A stretch of 64,000 bases of DNA. Origin: Pilatotrama ljubarskyi (lineage: Eukaryota > Basidiomycota > Agaricomycetes > Polyporales > Polyporaceae). Of the stretch, positions 35,889 through 48,460 are shown in pieces (within the stretch, counting starts at the first letter, position 1; each line of letters starts with the position of its first letter). The notes below the pieces were generated by a model, which ran no database searches, was not told the origin of the DNA, and saw only the letters and a list, made by a program, of their open reading frames with translations. The DNA is taken from NCBI GenBank assembly GCA_022385805.1, contig MU277671.1, positions 1,044,753-1,108,752 on the forward strand, read 5' to 3'. The translations under genes and the position numbers were made by a program.

Positions 35889-38800
35889 TCATCTACCCTC
35901 GAAGAGGTCTTCCAGAAGGCTCTTCTCGACGGCCTGCCAGTCCACCAGGCCGCCGCTGTGGTACACGCTCTCGTATGACGATATGCTCGCAGTCGAGAAG
36001 AACGGCACGAGGTCGCGGATGCTGTCGATCTGTCGCAACGAGTGCAGCAGCGGTCGGCGCATCGGTTTCATCGATGCGGAGGGTGTATGAACCTGCGCCG
36101 CGGAGCGTGGCGCAGCGCTCTGCATACGAAGTCAGACATTGCTCGTGAGACCCGGAAACGGTGTGTAGTACCTCTGATGCAGGGAGAGCGCCGATGACCT
36201 CTGCCAAACGGTCGAGGAGAGCTTCGGGGAACCAGTCATCAGGTCGGTAGACCGCGTCCACCGTGTCCGTGATGAATATCCATTGGTGGCTTTGACTACA
36301 TCAGAACCTGACTTGAGCAGGTGCGCGGCTGACACTTACATCTGGAACTCTTCTGTCTGCAACACCAGCAGGAGGTCTAGAAGCTTGCACGCTGATAGGA
36401 TCAGCCCAAGCTCTTCAGATCCATCGCTTGGTACATTCTCCAGGACTTGCTCGAAGATGCGATACTACATACCGCATCGTCAGCTTTGCATATCGGCAAC
36501 GCACGGAGAGCACGCACCAACTCGGTCAAGATCACTGGCCAGAAACTAGAGAGGTTGTGGGGGGATAGGCGGCACAGTAAGACCCGGACGCAAAGGAAGA
36601 CCTCGCTCTGAACGATTGGCGCCGAGACATTGCGCAGGGTGTCAACAAGCTTCTCTTGAATGCTAGGAAGCTGAGCTAGAAAATGGTTCTTCTCCGCCGA
36701 GAATATCACGTAGGACAAGCGTCGGAGGTTGAGCGAGCGAAGCAACATCTCATACTCCCGATTGGTGAAGATGTTCGCCGAGGCCACAGTGGTGATCCTG
36801 CCTGTGACGCGTCAGCAATACATGCCAACCAAATCGTGGCCAGCAATACCTAGAAGCTCTGGTAGTGCAGTCTTGTCGGTGTCAAACAGCGCTTTGATGA
36901 TCGGTGACCATTTCTCCCCAGCTTCGGCGGTCGAGTTGAAGCACCTGTTGTCGTTCAAGGACTCGGCTACCGGAGATCGCCACGCCTTCACGGCGACGTT
37001 GATCTTCGTCATCTCGCGGATTAGAGCAAGGATGTCATCCTCCAAGTCCAGAGGTCTACCGCGAAAGCGTTAGCGCTGTTCAAAGGAGGTAGTTCAGAAT
37101 GTACCTTGCTTTACCCTTGAGTGCGGGGCCGACGATGTTATATACGATCTGATTACAGGCCGCCAGGATCTTGTCTGAATCTACGAGGAACTTGCGGAGG
37201 CTTGGTAACGCGTCGGAGGCGATGTATAAGTTCACCTGAGAAACTGTCAATGACCATTACTCTAGCTCGTCGAAAAACAACGACCTTCTGAGCGAGATCG
37301 CCGCCATAGCCAGGTTTGGCACCATCTGGCAATGGTAATGACGTCGAGCTCGAATTTTTCTCATCCACCTTCGCCTCTACGGCTTCGCATACTATGTCAG
37401 CCCAATTCATGCAGCATGTATGCGCTCTCACCTCGTAATGTGGGTGTCGGGGATTCTCGTCCATTCGTCATCAACGCTTCTCGTTGCGATCGCCGTATCC
37501 ACGAGCCGGATTCTACAGACCGGCCCGACATGACGCATAGGTCGAGGAGTTTGCCATAGGTTTCCTACTACTAGGTCAGTGTGCTGTGATCTACGGTTTG
37601 TCCGCAATACTGTACCTGTAAGTCTTTGCGTAGCCGTCGATCGTCCAATGCTGTGGTCTGGGACACTTTGTCGGCAAGGACAGTGAAACATCTGCGTAGA
37701 CCATGATTCAGCCAGACTCTGATTGGGTGACATATAGACGTACTTCAGCGCCGCGAAGGCTTGGGGTCGGAAATCTCGCAGAGTCGCAAGGAGGTCCTTA
37801 ACCAATTGGAGGAAGCGGTTCCATACTTGGAGTGCCAGGGGCCCCTCCAGACGCTTCATGTATTGCTCGAGAAAATCGAAGAAGGTCATGTCAAGCCTAT
37901 GAGTCCGAATCAGTAGACAGAATTGGTAGGCGAGGAGTAGCACGCACAAGTCGTGGAAAGCGATTGTTTTCTTAGTACGTTCTGATAGACCCGGAGTTCG
38001 ACATGAAATGCTCTCGCACAACATATGAACAGCGTTCTGAGCGCTCGCTGTGAGCACATCGACCAGGTCGTACGCTGCGGATGTCTCCGCGCCGTCCGGT
38101 CTTGCCTATAGCCGCCCGTCAAAGTGGTTTCTCGCGTGGGTTCGCTGTCACTCACCAGAACTTGGTCGTGCCAGCAGTCTACCACTGCTTCCAGGACCTC
38201 CGAGGAGTGCACCCTGAAGAGATGCTCGAGGACGCGTCTGGACCGATTCCGTGCACGAGTGTAGATCAAGGATAGAGATTCCTCTTGCGATCCCCAGCGA
38301 CCCTCTTGCTGAATGACCAATTTGTCCCACATGGCATACAGAACGCGTACGGCGTTGTGTAAGCAACGGAAATCCGACGACCTTGCCTGTACGACATAGG
38401 TGAGAAGTGTACGAGAGAGAGACCGACTCGATACTCACCAGCGCAGGATCCTCTATCGCACCCGAGGGACCATCAGAACTGAAAACGTTGGACACGTAGC
38501 CTAAAAGACCACCGGACTCCTGTGGAACCCTGTCCATCGGCTGGTCCTCCTCCTGCTGGTGTTCTCCTGCCGCACGAGTCATGCTGAGAAGTGTGAGGCG
38601 TTCGAGAGCAGTCAGGAGCATTAGGAAGTCAGAGTCCGTGGTGTAGGATACGATATCATCGTTCCGAATCGCCTCCACGGATGCGTCTAAGATCTCCGCG
38701 AGTGCTAGCCTGAGCTGCCTGCAGACGCAGTCGGAGAGCGGGACGACGACAGCCTTGAGTGACTCTTTGAACAAGGGCACAGTCATCATGATGAAGTCCA

Positions 38801-41800
38801 ACCAGTGTTGCAGCAGGGATCGGTTCGAGGGCGTGGAAATACCGTCGACAAGGGTCTGCACCAGCAAGGGGTGGACAGTATGGGCCTCTCTCCGTGTAGT
38901 CGTGGGGGCGTCCTGGAGGCTGAGGCCGTCAGCACTGCGTTCGATCTGAGCAGCCGCCCGTCCTTCGGAATTCGAGAGAGATGCGGAGATGACTGAGTGG
39001 AGGAGATGCAGCAGCTTGTTCTGCAAATCGAGACGGGTGGTGTGAACACAAAAATAGAGCTTCTGCACGACCGCAGACTCGAGTGACTGAAGCGTTATGG
39101 TGTCCACCTCGCCACGCGCCACCAGTGCTTGCAGAAGATCTACCGAAAGGTTTTGGCAAATGATATGGAAGGGCTGCATGGTCGGCAACAAGCGCGATTT
39201 TGGTTCGGATTGCAGAAATCTACCCCAGGCGGTCAGTTGGAGGATTCCTTACAACTCGTGTCGCATACCTCATAAGCAGTTGAGAAACTATTATATCCAT
39301 GTAGGTTGCGTCCGGGAATGTGGCACTAACTGCTGTGAATGAGTGCAGATGACCATGCCACTTACGACTAAGCCTTACCAGACTGCAGGCGTTGCAGGAG
39401 GTTGCCATACAAGGAGCGGCCGATCGCCGTACTCCGAGCTACCTTGCTAAACCCTTGGCCACCGAATTTCACGACCGAGAGCAACGTTTCCAAGAGGTAG
39501 TTGACGTAGCGCTGATCGAAAGGCCGCTCGTATGTGAACCCTTGGAGCTGCTTTCCTTTCAGCTCCGTAGTGGAGGTCGTATACCGAATGGTGGGATCGA
39601 AGAGGTCGAACAAAATGGGGTCAAGCACACTGTGAAAATATGAGGTGTATGCCTTATGTACCGAGGAGAGAGCTTACCGCAGGTACGACTTCAGACTGCA
39701 TCGCATCCAAGTCTCCCCTATCCGTCGCAGCTTAGGATCGTCACTCCGCAGTGTTTCCAGAACAGTCATCATCGGGATCTTCAGATGGACGCCGGGAAGC
39801 ATGGCATCGTCTAGGACACGGATTGAGCTTGATTCAAGCTAATATTCACAACCGGTTCACCGACCTGTCAATCGCCATAGCACTCCGAACGCGTCGCATG
39901 CGTCCTGCAGCTCTTCAGTTTTCCGAGAGGAGAGACTCTGAGCGATGACGGCTTCCACATGCGGATGCTTGCATAACCTCTCCAGGGACCAGATGAGATT
40001 GACTGCGCGCATATGATAGGCAGAGAAATTAGGCCGCAAGTATCTCAGAAGCTATACAACGTCAAGAATATGGCATCGACAGTATTATCTGTCACTCACT
40101 ATGCTGACCATAGGCCCAATCACTGAACGCTTGTCAAGTTTGAAACTCGGCCGCAACTCATCCTTCTGGTGTATCTTGATTGCTGCTGTAACGAAGCGGT
40201 CCACTGTGACAAAGGCTACGTTCTATAGGGATCTATGAGCGCCCCCCACGGTGTCTCAATGAGTCGAATGCTTACTCTCTGGTTCAAACAGTCCAGCAGA
40301 GTACGGAGCCAGGCCGAGGGATCCCAGTCTACGAGAAACTCGACATCTGCTTCGTCCTCCTTGCGGCTCACGAGCATATCTAGGAGCGAGAGGCACAGCA
40401 AGAGGACGTCGCGTCCAGCCTTCGTCAGGCCTGGATCGGCGTCAGCTCGTAGCAGTGCTTGCGCAGCGGCACTGCCAAGAGAGATCACATCCTCAAAGGC
40501 GATTATGAAGGGGATGTCGGAACGTCTTGAGCGTGCGTGAGGAAGTCCGGCCTGAATGCCGTAGAGTCTCTCTGCAAAACCGACCGCGTTCATCTCCGTC
40601 CCCAAGGCCTCTTGCTGGCCAGATAACACTGGGCGGGACTTCAGTGCGCCCTGTGGAATCCTCTTCAGGAGCTCCTGCAAAAGAGCCAGTGCGCTCAATG
40701 CTGCAGGAAATGACGACGCGTCTTTCCAGTCAAAGGTCTTATACACACGAATTAGCCATGCGCTGCTTGTCCACTGCAGTGCGACTTACGATCAGAACGC
40801 CTGTGATAGCGTTGAAAACGACAGGAAGGTGGATGGTCTCGATCTCCTCATCATGAGCATGAAACGTCTGCAATAGGAACTGGACCATTGCACATCCCTG
40901 CCCTAATGTGGTCAGCTCTATCCGGTGAGGCCATTGCGAAGAGTGTCCATGCCTCGCTATTGCCTTTCTTGGAGGCAAGATCCGCCAATACCGCACTGAG
41001 AAGCCGACTCCAGAGTGCTCTTTGTTCGACGGCTTCGTAGAGAGTGCTGCCGGTCATAGAAAGCTGTCGCAGACACTCGTCATTAGTACCCACTTCGGCC
41101 GATGATTTACAAACTCGAACATCGTCACCAGCATCCGGCCCAGACTCGAGGAGTTTCCGGAGGCTCTTGAATGCGTCGTAGACCAGTACTTCGGTCAGGG
41201 GAAGGCCGATTTCGTACTTGTCCAGAAGCGAAATGAAGACCTTGAAGGGCCGAGACTGGGTATACTCTTGTGAAGGATTAGACATCTCATCCTGCATCAT
41301 CATTAGCGTGCGCGATGGACAGCATAGGCTACTCTTATTACCCTGAGTGTTGACCTCAAGAGCTCCAAGGAATGTGTTCTGTAGTATTCGACTTGATCCT
41401 GACTTGTTTCAGCTGGTCCGAGTAACCACACAAATAAGCGGCGATTCAGAGCCAAGTCACGACGCAGCACCACGCTGGTGGCGGCTCGCATGAGAATAGC
41501 ACGATCATCAGCTTGTGCTTTCGTCACTGCGATTCCGTCGATGTGCAGAGACTGCAGCAAGATATCCAGTGCAGCTCGCCGCACGAGGAGGTCGTCATCC
41601 TCCAGCGCCGCCGAGAACGCTCGAATCATGAGCCCAATATCGTCACCGACGATTGGCGTGATATCTAGCGACTTTGCACATGAGTACGGAGTCATACGCA
41701 CAACGTTTGAGGGTCTTGACTCACCTTCCTCTGCCTTGAAAGGAGGAAGTCTCCTTGACAGGTACGTCAACGCTGTCCCTCGGGCAGGTGGGGTCGTCAG

Positions 41801-42676
41801 CATCACGAGCCAAATGTTCTGGAAGAAGAAGGATTGCGATATAGTGCCGGCGAGGCGATCCAGCAGGGCGAGGACTTTGTCGAAGTATTCCCCCGTTTCC
41901 TCCTCAAGCCCCGGCAGCAGTGCGAGGATGAATGACTTCATGACGGGTCGCAGACCGGCTTGCAGGGGTAGATAATGGGTGTCAAAGATGTTCAGGACGG
42001 TTGGCTACAATATATGTGAGCGTGCGAGAGCGATGGGCATGACTGTAGGAGCTCACTTTCACGGCAGTAGATGCATATTCGAAGAACGGAAACAGGCCCG
42101 AGGACCACAACGCCAGATCCCTTTGCAAGCCCTCGGACTAAACCCATGGATATGATTTGATGAGTGGGTGAAATTCCAGAGAGAGCATCATAACGTACTC
42201 CGAGAACTGCAAAGATATGGGAGTACACGTCCAGAGCGCGTTGGTGTACTCCGTTCGGGAGCGCTGGATTCAAGCATTGTGAGAGGCGCTTGGCGACAAC
42301 GAGTTTCCGCGGGATCTCCTTGAATTGTTGGTAGGATTGGAGGGTCTGCGCGGTGAGGTGATGTTCAGACACGTCGTCCGGTGAGTAGACTCGCGAACGT
42401 ACCTTCAGCAGCTGCTTCAGGAACGCGATGAAGTCCGCCCACTCGTGCACACTCTCAAAGGAGTTCAGGCACTTCTCCACCTGTTGCGTATACTTCTTGT
42501 ACTTCGGATCTGATGCGTATGCTGGCGGCGTGGACGCTAGGCGAGCATGATATGAAAGGGTCTACCCACGACTGGTAGCGCGACTCACTGCCATCACCTC
42601 GTCGCAGAGCGTACCAAGGTGGACCTCTTTTGGTAGGGTCTCCACTGCCCACTCTTGGCGAGCTGGCAGCGGACAT
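35889..42676 (-). CDS. DOP1: Dopey family protein Dop1
   Basis: Dop1 is a very large alpha-helical peripheral membrane protein that acts with Mon2 and the flippase Neo1 in endosome-Golgi traffic and polarity. The Dopey N-terminal domain is obvious: SDPKYKKYTQQVEKCLNSFE, then SVHEWADFIAFLKQLLK, IPRKLVVAKRLSQCLNPALP, GVHQRALDVYSHIFAVLG and LLPGLEEETGEYFDKVLALL. A Leu-rich middle of roughly a thousand residues follows, with weak conservation. The C-terminus ends RQIDSIRDLVPFFSTASISS, then VDWQAVEKSLLEDLFEGR. More than 20 short introns are inferred, for about 1,800 residues, in the family range. The start is the first ATG of a short Ser/Pro/Arg-rich exon spliced at GGTGATGGCA to the Dopey domain. 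An upstream GTG in the same frame is not used. Confidence 0.9.
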
Positions 42677-42954
42677 CGTGGACACAGAGTAGGCAGCCGA
42701 GGATGAAGAGTGGCTGAACGTGCAGAGTATGGCGCAGCTGAGCTGCGATACCCGCGCGCGGCCGCCACCGAGTCGCGCGCTGCGCTATGACGAGCGCTAT
42801 GTAATACAATACAGTACGCGATGCAGAAATCGCAGTAATCGAATGTCCAGAGAAAAAGTCTCATGATCACATTACAGGCAAGAATACAGCTATTGTAGTA
42901 CAAAACAGGGTCTGCGGTCTAGGTGTGTGAGAGGAGCATTTAGGTAGCACAAGC

Positions 42955-44300
42955 CTACTGGGGGGCCTGAGGAGTGGAAACAGTAACAGGAGGGGTGTCG
43001 ACGGAAGGGGTGCCGGGACCGCTCGCACGCTTTCTAGCCAGCTGTGCAGAGAGGCTCTCGGGCATTGCAGAGCCAGCACGAGAGGAATCATGTCCGAGCC
43101 TGCCACCTCTCCCTCTCCCCCGGCCGGTACCGGAGAGAGATACAGCCGACAGCTTGGGCAATGAAAGCCCTGCCATCGACGCGCTTTCACCCGTGGCGCT
43201 CTGTGTAGCAGCTTGAGAGGCGGCAATAGCATTGGCAAACTCGGATTCCTTCTCTCCGACCCAACTCTTGACGAACCAGCGACCTCCAGCGATGCCACGG
43301 ATCTCTCGGTTCACCTGCCGCCACCGCCGCACAGGTTTACCGCTCTTGTCAAGAGGAACGACTGGGGCGAAGCCGGTACCTATCTTAGGTGGCGGTTGCA
43401 CGGGGAAGGGCTTTGAAGGCAACGGATATATGGGTAGTGGAACGCCCTCCAAGGGCGTTTCGTCAACGTGAATGGCAGGCGCGATAATGGAGGCTAATGG
43501 GATATCGGGCTCAGGAGATCCATCATGCGGGGTAGGAGACGAAGGTGCAGTGCCGGCATACGCTGAACGAGCAGAGATGATGAGTTGCACCTTCGGTCTT
43601 GGGAGCACGTCCTTACCTTCACTGACACTCTCCGCATCATCCTTCAGCAAAGACGCGTTGCCCTTGGCTGCTCTGAATGGATAGCGCAGGGTCGTGAGCT
43701 CCACATAGGCCCCAGAGATCATATGAATGCATACTTCGAAGGTTTCTTGCGAATTGCCCGCTGTGCTGGGGTGCCTTTCGGCGGTCCAGGTTTCTTCTTC
43801 GGCGGCGGAAGACCAGGAATGGGCTGTACATAAGAGCGGTCCGCTTCCATGGGATCCCAGACCTCAGCGCGAGGCAGTTGGGCTGAAGTCGATTCCGACG
43901 GAATGGTTTCAAAGACCCCCACACCAGGCCCAGACGCCGTTGCAGCTCCCCGTCCTCCACGACCTCTTCTTCCACCTCCGCGACCACGCGTGCCTCGTTT
44001 CGCAGGAGAGCCTCTTGCCGGTGCCGTCACTGGAGGAGGTATCGCAGGTGCAGGTTTTGATACGTCGTCATCGTCATCGTCTATGAGCTGATCCTCCTCG
44101 TCATCTTCGTCCTCCTCGTCATCCTCTTCGCTATCTGCCCGCGCGTGCTTGCTAGATGTCGAGCCAGCCCTGGATCCCTCGTTCTTTTCGTTCACAAGCA
44201 GCTTGAGCCTGAACTTGGATCGTGCAGGGCCCGGTTCGGGGGTTGTCTCTTCCCTCAGGGTCGAAATCTGAGGAGCATCCATGTCGATGTCATCGGCCAT
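42955..44300 (-). CDS. Basic/acidic low-complexity nuclear protein, possibly INO80 subunit Ies4-like
   Basis: The spliced protein has about 430 residues. It has an acidic N-terminus (MADDIDMDAPQISTLREET), the segment SKFRLKLLVNEKN, a long Asp/Glu run, Arg/Gly repeats (RGRGGGRRGRGGRG), and a Lys/Pro basic patch (PPPKKKPGPPKGTPAQRAIR). A conserved-looking patch is KPVRRWRQVNREIRGIAGGR with WFVKSWVG, followed by a Ser/Ala-rich tail with another GRGRGRGG. Acidic-then-basic composition with a short RRW...FVKSW motif resembles fungal Ies4 proteins of the INO80 chromatin remodeller, but this is a weak resemblance. A chromatin-linked nuclear role is inferred from composition. Two exons are joined near KKPSKYA. 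Its start lies only 24 bp after the end of the small gene upstream. Confidence 0.7.
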
Positions 44301-44324
44301 TGTGGCAGAGGCCCGCGGACGAGC

Positions 44325-44768
44325 TCAGAAGTAAGCTTGCAATTGCGCTATAAACTTAGGGTGAACATGTCAGAGACTAAAATGGTGTACGAGTCCTAAG
44401 CTGTCATCCTCACCAGAAGCAAAAGCCACGAGAGATCGGGAATGGCCCAGTGTCACAGACTCGGTGGGGACAGGTGCGTTGGGACGTAGAGCTGCGGACG
44501 CGGGCTTCACGGTAGCCTCTGCTAAAGTGAGGCACCCAGAGGTTAAGAGCGATGCAGGCGACGCCTGAACACTGTGCAGGCTGAAGGAGGTTAGAGAGTG
44601 AGCTGTGTGCCTAGCATACGTACCATAATTCCCAGCCTGCGCGACGGCGCTCGTCGCGTCCTCATCCACGCGCCGGCCCTGGAAGAGGTGCTCGGGGTCC
44701 CACTCAACGAGCAGAGCCCCGGGCACTCCTGGTGGAAGCCGTTGCGCTTGTATTACGTCAGCAGGCAT
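44325..44768 (-). CDS. Small conserved-looking protein, function unknown
   Basis: Three inferred exons give roughly 90 residues. The first reads MPADVIQAQRLPPGVPGALL, then VEWDPEHLFQGRRVDEDATS with a GTACGT donor. The second follows a CTTTAG acceptor and reads AEATVKPASAALRPNAPVPT, then ESVTLGHSRSLVAFAS. The third follows TTATAG and ends AQLQAYF. The codon usage and clean splice sites make a chance frame unlikely, but I do not recognise the family. The alternative is that this is the 5' part of the next gene: a TCTGAG acceptor would join exon 2 in frame to the MADDIDMDAP start. It faces ATP synthase subunit e across a 193-bp divergent promoter. Confidence 0.5.
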
Positions 44769-44961
44769 CCTGTTCTTCCCGTCCGTCCTCCTTCCAGTCA
44801 AGCAATCCTCCCGGACTCCAACACCCGTCTACTTCCTCTCTCTGGTGAGTGCTGGCCTTCTGGCCCGCTAGCGTGTGCGATACACAACAGCTGCTTAATT
44901 CTCATCCGAATTGATGCAGGTGGTCTCCCGTTCCCTCAACACTCGGGATTTCGCGGTCGGA

Positions 44962-45433
44962 ATGGCGTCCACCACTGTCAACGTATGTTGCTAGGAGGTT
45001 GATTGCGCATAGCCAAGTTCACGCACTTTGCGCAGGTCGTGCGGTACACTGCTCTCTTCGGCGGCGTCTTTTATGGCATTGTCCACCGTCGTTCACTACA
45101 AAAGGCGCACGACGCCGAGGTCAAGCAGCACGCGATTCACGAGCGCGAGCACCTGATCGCTGAGGCTAAGGAAGCATGGAAAAGGAAGCAGGAGAGCAGC
45201 AAGGATGGCGGTGAGTTATGGCTGCCTTATATCCCGTTCCTTCCCTCCCCCCTCTTGCCCTTTACATGGGCGGATGCTACTTCTCGCGTTCCGTTATGCG
45301 CTCCGTCCATAATTTGTGCATGTTCACATCAATGGTCGTGCTCACTTCTGCTATGACAGTTGTCACCGATCCCGAAGACCCTCGGTTCGACCTCGAGAAA
45401 CTCATCGCGAAATGGGAGGCGGACTCGCAGTGA
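44962..45433 (+). CDS. ATP21: Mitochondrial ATP synthase subunit e
   Basis: Subunit e (Atp21/Tim11) sits in the membrane part of F1Fo-ATP synthase and stabilises dimers that shape cristae. Three exons give about 90 residues: MASTTVN, then VVRYTALFGGVFYGIVHRRS with one membrane helix and the GxxxG dimerisation motif (GVFYG). A charged coiled-coil follows (VKQHAIHEREHLIAEAKEAW), and the end is DPRFDLEKLIAKWEADSQ. The first exon has only seven codons and ends in a GTATGT donor. Length, helix position and GxxxG all match fungal subunit e. Another ATP synthase biogenesis gene, ATP23, lies about 17 kb away, probably by chance. Confidence 0.93.
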
Positions 45434-46008
45434 CGTGGATAGTGGCTGTATGTGTCCTCCTCTAGAATTGCAGGCCTATCGCATAGGATTCCGTCGGACA
45501 TCCCATCTGTAGAAGGTCTGGCGACTCGTGGTCAAGTCCTGCGGTGTCCTTTGATGCGCGAAAACCTGGGCCTCTTGCACGCAGTACAGTATGTTAGCTC
45601 TACTTACCGTGTCGCCGTGATACCGTCCGCTGGCACTGGCCTCATATGCACCGTTCGCTTTCCCGTCCTACCCGCTTGTCGGCCTGATATCAACCCCACC
45701 TGCTCTTACTGGCTCTGGTGACCGATCTAAAATTCCGAACGCCCGCGCTGGTACAGGTGAATATTTGAATCCTGGCCGGTGAACTGGACTGGGTTCTGGA
45801 GGGTGTGATGTGTGACCCTTATTGTGACATGTCGGTGGAACGCGTCTGTAACGCGACGCGAACGCCGTCTTGGGTGGCCGGGCCTGTCGCTGGACCCGTT
45901 TCTCCTCAGCCACTCGCCTCTCGTGCGCCGCCAACGTGCTCAGCCTCCTCGCCCCGTGTGCAAATTCCCTAGAGTCAACTTCTGCCTGTCTGTTATCATA
46001 CTTCAGTC
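45434..46008. other. Intergenic between ATP synthase e and MSI1
   Basis: This region holds the 3' flank of subunit e and the promoter of the RBBP4-like gene. A pyrimidine-rich tract lies near 45890-45990 close to the downstream ATG. Nothing else was recognised. Confidence 0.55.
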
Positions 46009-47825
46009 ATGAAGCCACCTATGCAGGAAGAGCTGGAGGATGATCTTGCCGCAGAGGAGGAGAACAAGCTGATAAACGAGGTATTCCCATGCAGCTGCCA
46101 TGACCCTGTCGTAACCAGAGCTTACGAATTCAATGCCTATAGGAGTACAAGACCTGGTAAGATAGATGCGAATGGGACACGGCATGCGCTCATGTCCATG
46201 CAACAGGAAGAAGAACGCGCCATACCTGTACGATGTTGTCATTACGCATGCGCTTGACTGGCCCAGTCTGACGTGCCAGTGGTTCCCCGACAAGGAGTCG
46301 TACGTGTCTACTTGCCTTCCAGCTGCCTTCTCCTTCTCAGGTCCCTTCAGGCCCGCGAATAAACCCTATACCGTCCACCGTCTGCTTCTTGGGACCCATA
46401 CGTCCGGGCAAGCGCAGGACTACCTCCAAATCGCCACCGTACACCTTCCGAAGCGTGATGAGAGCAGTTCTGCGGACAGGCTCGACCGCGCCGATTACGA
46501 TGACGAACGGGGCGAGCTCGGTGGCCACTCGCTCCCGCCGCAGCCCAGGATTCAGATTATCCAGAAGATCAACCACGCCGGCGAAGTGAACAGGGCGCGT
46601 TATATGCCGCAGAACCCCGACTTGATTGCTACGAAGGCGGTCTCCGGTGAAGTACTTATCTTCGACAGGACGAAACACTCAAGTGAGCCCGAGCGCGGTG
46701 GCGTGTGCAAGCCAGACATTCGTCTTGTGGGGCAGACAAAGGAGGGGTGAGCCAGGACTGCGCCATAAGCCGGTAAGCATATTGACGAAAAGCAAAGCTA
46801 TGGCCTAGCATGGAACCCGCTTAAGACTGGTCATGTTCTTGGCGCGTCGGAAGACACCACTGTTTGCCACTGGTAGGCGGGTTTCAGCGCAAGCAAGTGA
46901 ATCCGCGCTGACCTCTAGACCCAGGGATATCAACTCCTACTCCAAGTCAAAGGCCGTTATCGAACCGACAAACGTGTTCAAAGGTCACACCTCCGTTGTA
47001 GGAGACGTTGATTGGCATGCAACAGAAGACTATACCTTCGCAAGTGTCGGCGATGACAAGATGCTGATGCTGTACGTTGCCACGCTCACCCTCTCATTAC
47101 ATGAGCTTGACGTTGTGTCACAGTTGGGATACCCGTGACGCAACGAAACCTGCAGCGCAGCTCCAAGCACACGGCCGTGAAATTCTCGCCGTCGCGTTTA
47201 CACCGAATGTCGACTTCCCTAACCTCATCCTCACTGGAAGTGCTGATAAGGCATGTTGCGACTGGTCTTGCAGGTGTTCTGTTTATTGACAAGTACCGCA
47301 GACCATCCATCTCCGCGACAGGCGTAAATTGGATACGCCTGTTCACGTCTTCGAGGCGCATACGGATGAGGTTCTCCATGTTGCATGGTCACCGCATAAC
47401 CCCACTATCTTCGCTTCGGCGTCGAGTGATAGGCGGATCAACATCTGGGACATTTCTCAGATCGGCGTTGAGCAGACTCCTGACGACCAAGAGGACGGTC
47501 CACCCGAACTGGTCTTCGTTCATGGAGGTGAGGACTCGCATTGACTGGATGGCGAACTATCATTGAAGTAAATGTCGTTTAAAATTCAGGCCATACTGCG
47601 CGCCCGACGGACTTCTGCTGGGCGCCTGGGGAGGCCGAGAGCTGGACCGCCGGTAGTACGTCCGAGGACAACATCGTCATGATATGGCAACCCACCATGC
47701 GGATATGGGCGGGAGACGCGGTCAAGATCGACGAAAAGGAGCTCGAGGGCGAAGCCATGGAGGGCATTGAGACCGATGATCATGAGGCGGATGAAGAGGC
47801 GGGGCCCTCAGCCTCAACAGCGTAA
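46009..47825 (+). CDS. WD40 histone-binding chaperone, RBBP4/Msi1/Hat2 family
   Basis: RBBP4-type proteins bind the helix 1 region of histone H4 and serve in CAF-1, the HAT1 complex and histone deacetylase complexes. The N-terminal helix (LAAEEENKLINE) and the binding-loop segment KNAPYLYDVVITHALDWPSL lead to LTCQWFPD. The CAF1C_H4-binding region is followed by WD repeats, with blade ends such as EVLIFDRTKH, TTVCHWDI, KMLMLWDT and NIWDISQIG, and internal motifs INHAGEVNRARYMPQNP, FEAHTDEVLHVAWSPH and GEAESWTAGS. The tail is acidic (ELEGEAMEGIETDDHEADEE). Several short introns are inferred. The family is firm; whether it is the Msi1 or Hat2 paralogue is not decided here. Confidence 0.92.
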
Positions 47826-48072
47826 CGAAGCTATGTTACATCATTCGAAGAAGGACCGTTGCATTATGCTCACTGTTTCGTGGTTATCCATCTGTGAAAT
47901 GTATTGTTCCGCACTGGATCCGCCTGCGTCTTAAAGTTCAGCGGCCGTCGCTGGCTTCTCAGTGAGATCCGACCAATAGTAGTTGAGCAGCATAAGTTAC
48001 AGCAAACCGTGCCTGTTGTACAACGAGTATCTCTCGTGCTGGAATCCGCGGATGACCTCCATGACAGCGCAA

Positions 48073-48384
48073 TCACAGGAAGAATAGGCGAAGCAGTTCG
48101 AAGATCACTACAACAAGCATCAGTCAGCTGGGGAGACATGCTTCCATCCGGCCAGACACGTACCTCCTCCCACAACCACGAACAAAATGATACCAAGAGC
48201 CCAGAGGCTGACGGGGCTGCGTTTTGAAAGCCGCTCCTGACGAGACGGCTTGATGGGGTTCTTGCCAGCGCGAGCCTTCTCCGCGAATTGGTTGTTCCTC
48301 TTACGGAGCTCGAACTCGGTAGGCTGTCGATGTCCGATAGGCGTCAGCGACGTCCATGGAGGTGCACCAGCTGTGACAGACCAT
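48073..48384 (-). CDS. RAMP4/SERP1 (Ysy6) translocon-associated protein
   Basis: RAMP4 is a small tail-anchored ER protein that associates with Sec61 and is linked to membrane-protein stress. The main exon encodes PTEFELRKRNNQFAEKARAG, then KNPIKPSRQERLSKRSPVSL and the C-terminal membrane helix WALGIILFVVVGG. A last exon adds VIFELLRLFFL. The pattern QF..KARAGKNP...-R-SPVSLW-hydrophobic anchor is typical. The product is about 68 residues. The coding part of exon 1 appears to be only the ATG, followed at once by a 58-nt intron (GTCTGT...GCTGAC...ACAG). No in-frame ATG exists in the main exon before the conserved region, which supports this start. Confidence 0.87.
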
Positions 48385-48452
48385 GATGCGGGAGTGATTC
48401 CAAAATGGTCTGGGCTAAGGAGCGACTGGAGATTGGAAACGTGCGCAAGAGG

Positions 48453-48460
48453 GTATATAT
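48453..48460. promoter_or_regulatory. Symmetric TATA element between RAMP4 and the Bmt5-like gene
   Basis: TATATAT lies 67 bp upstream of the RAMP4 ATG (-) and about 130 bp upstream of the Bmt5-like ATG (+). It is the only TATA-like element in this 204-bp divergent spacer and could serve either direction. Confidence 0.4.
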
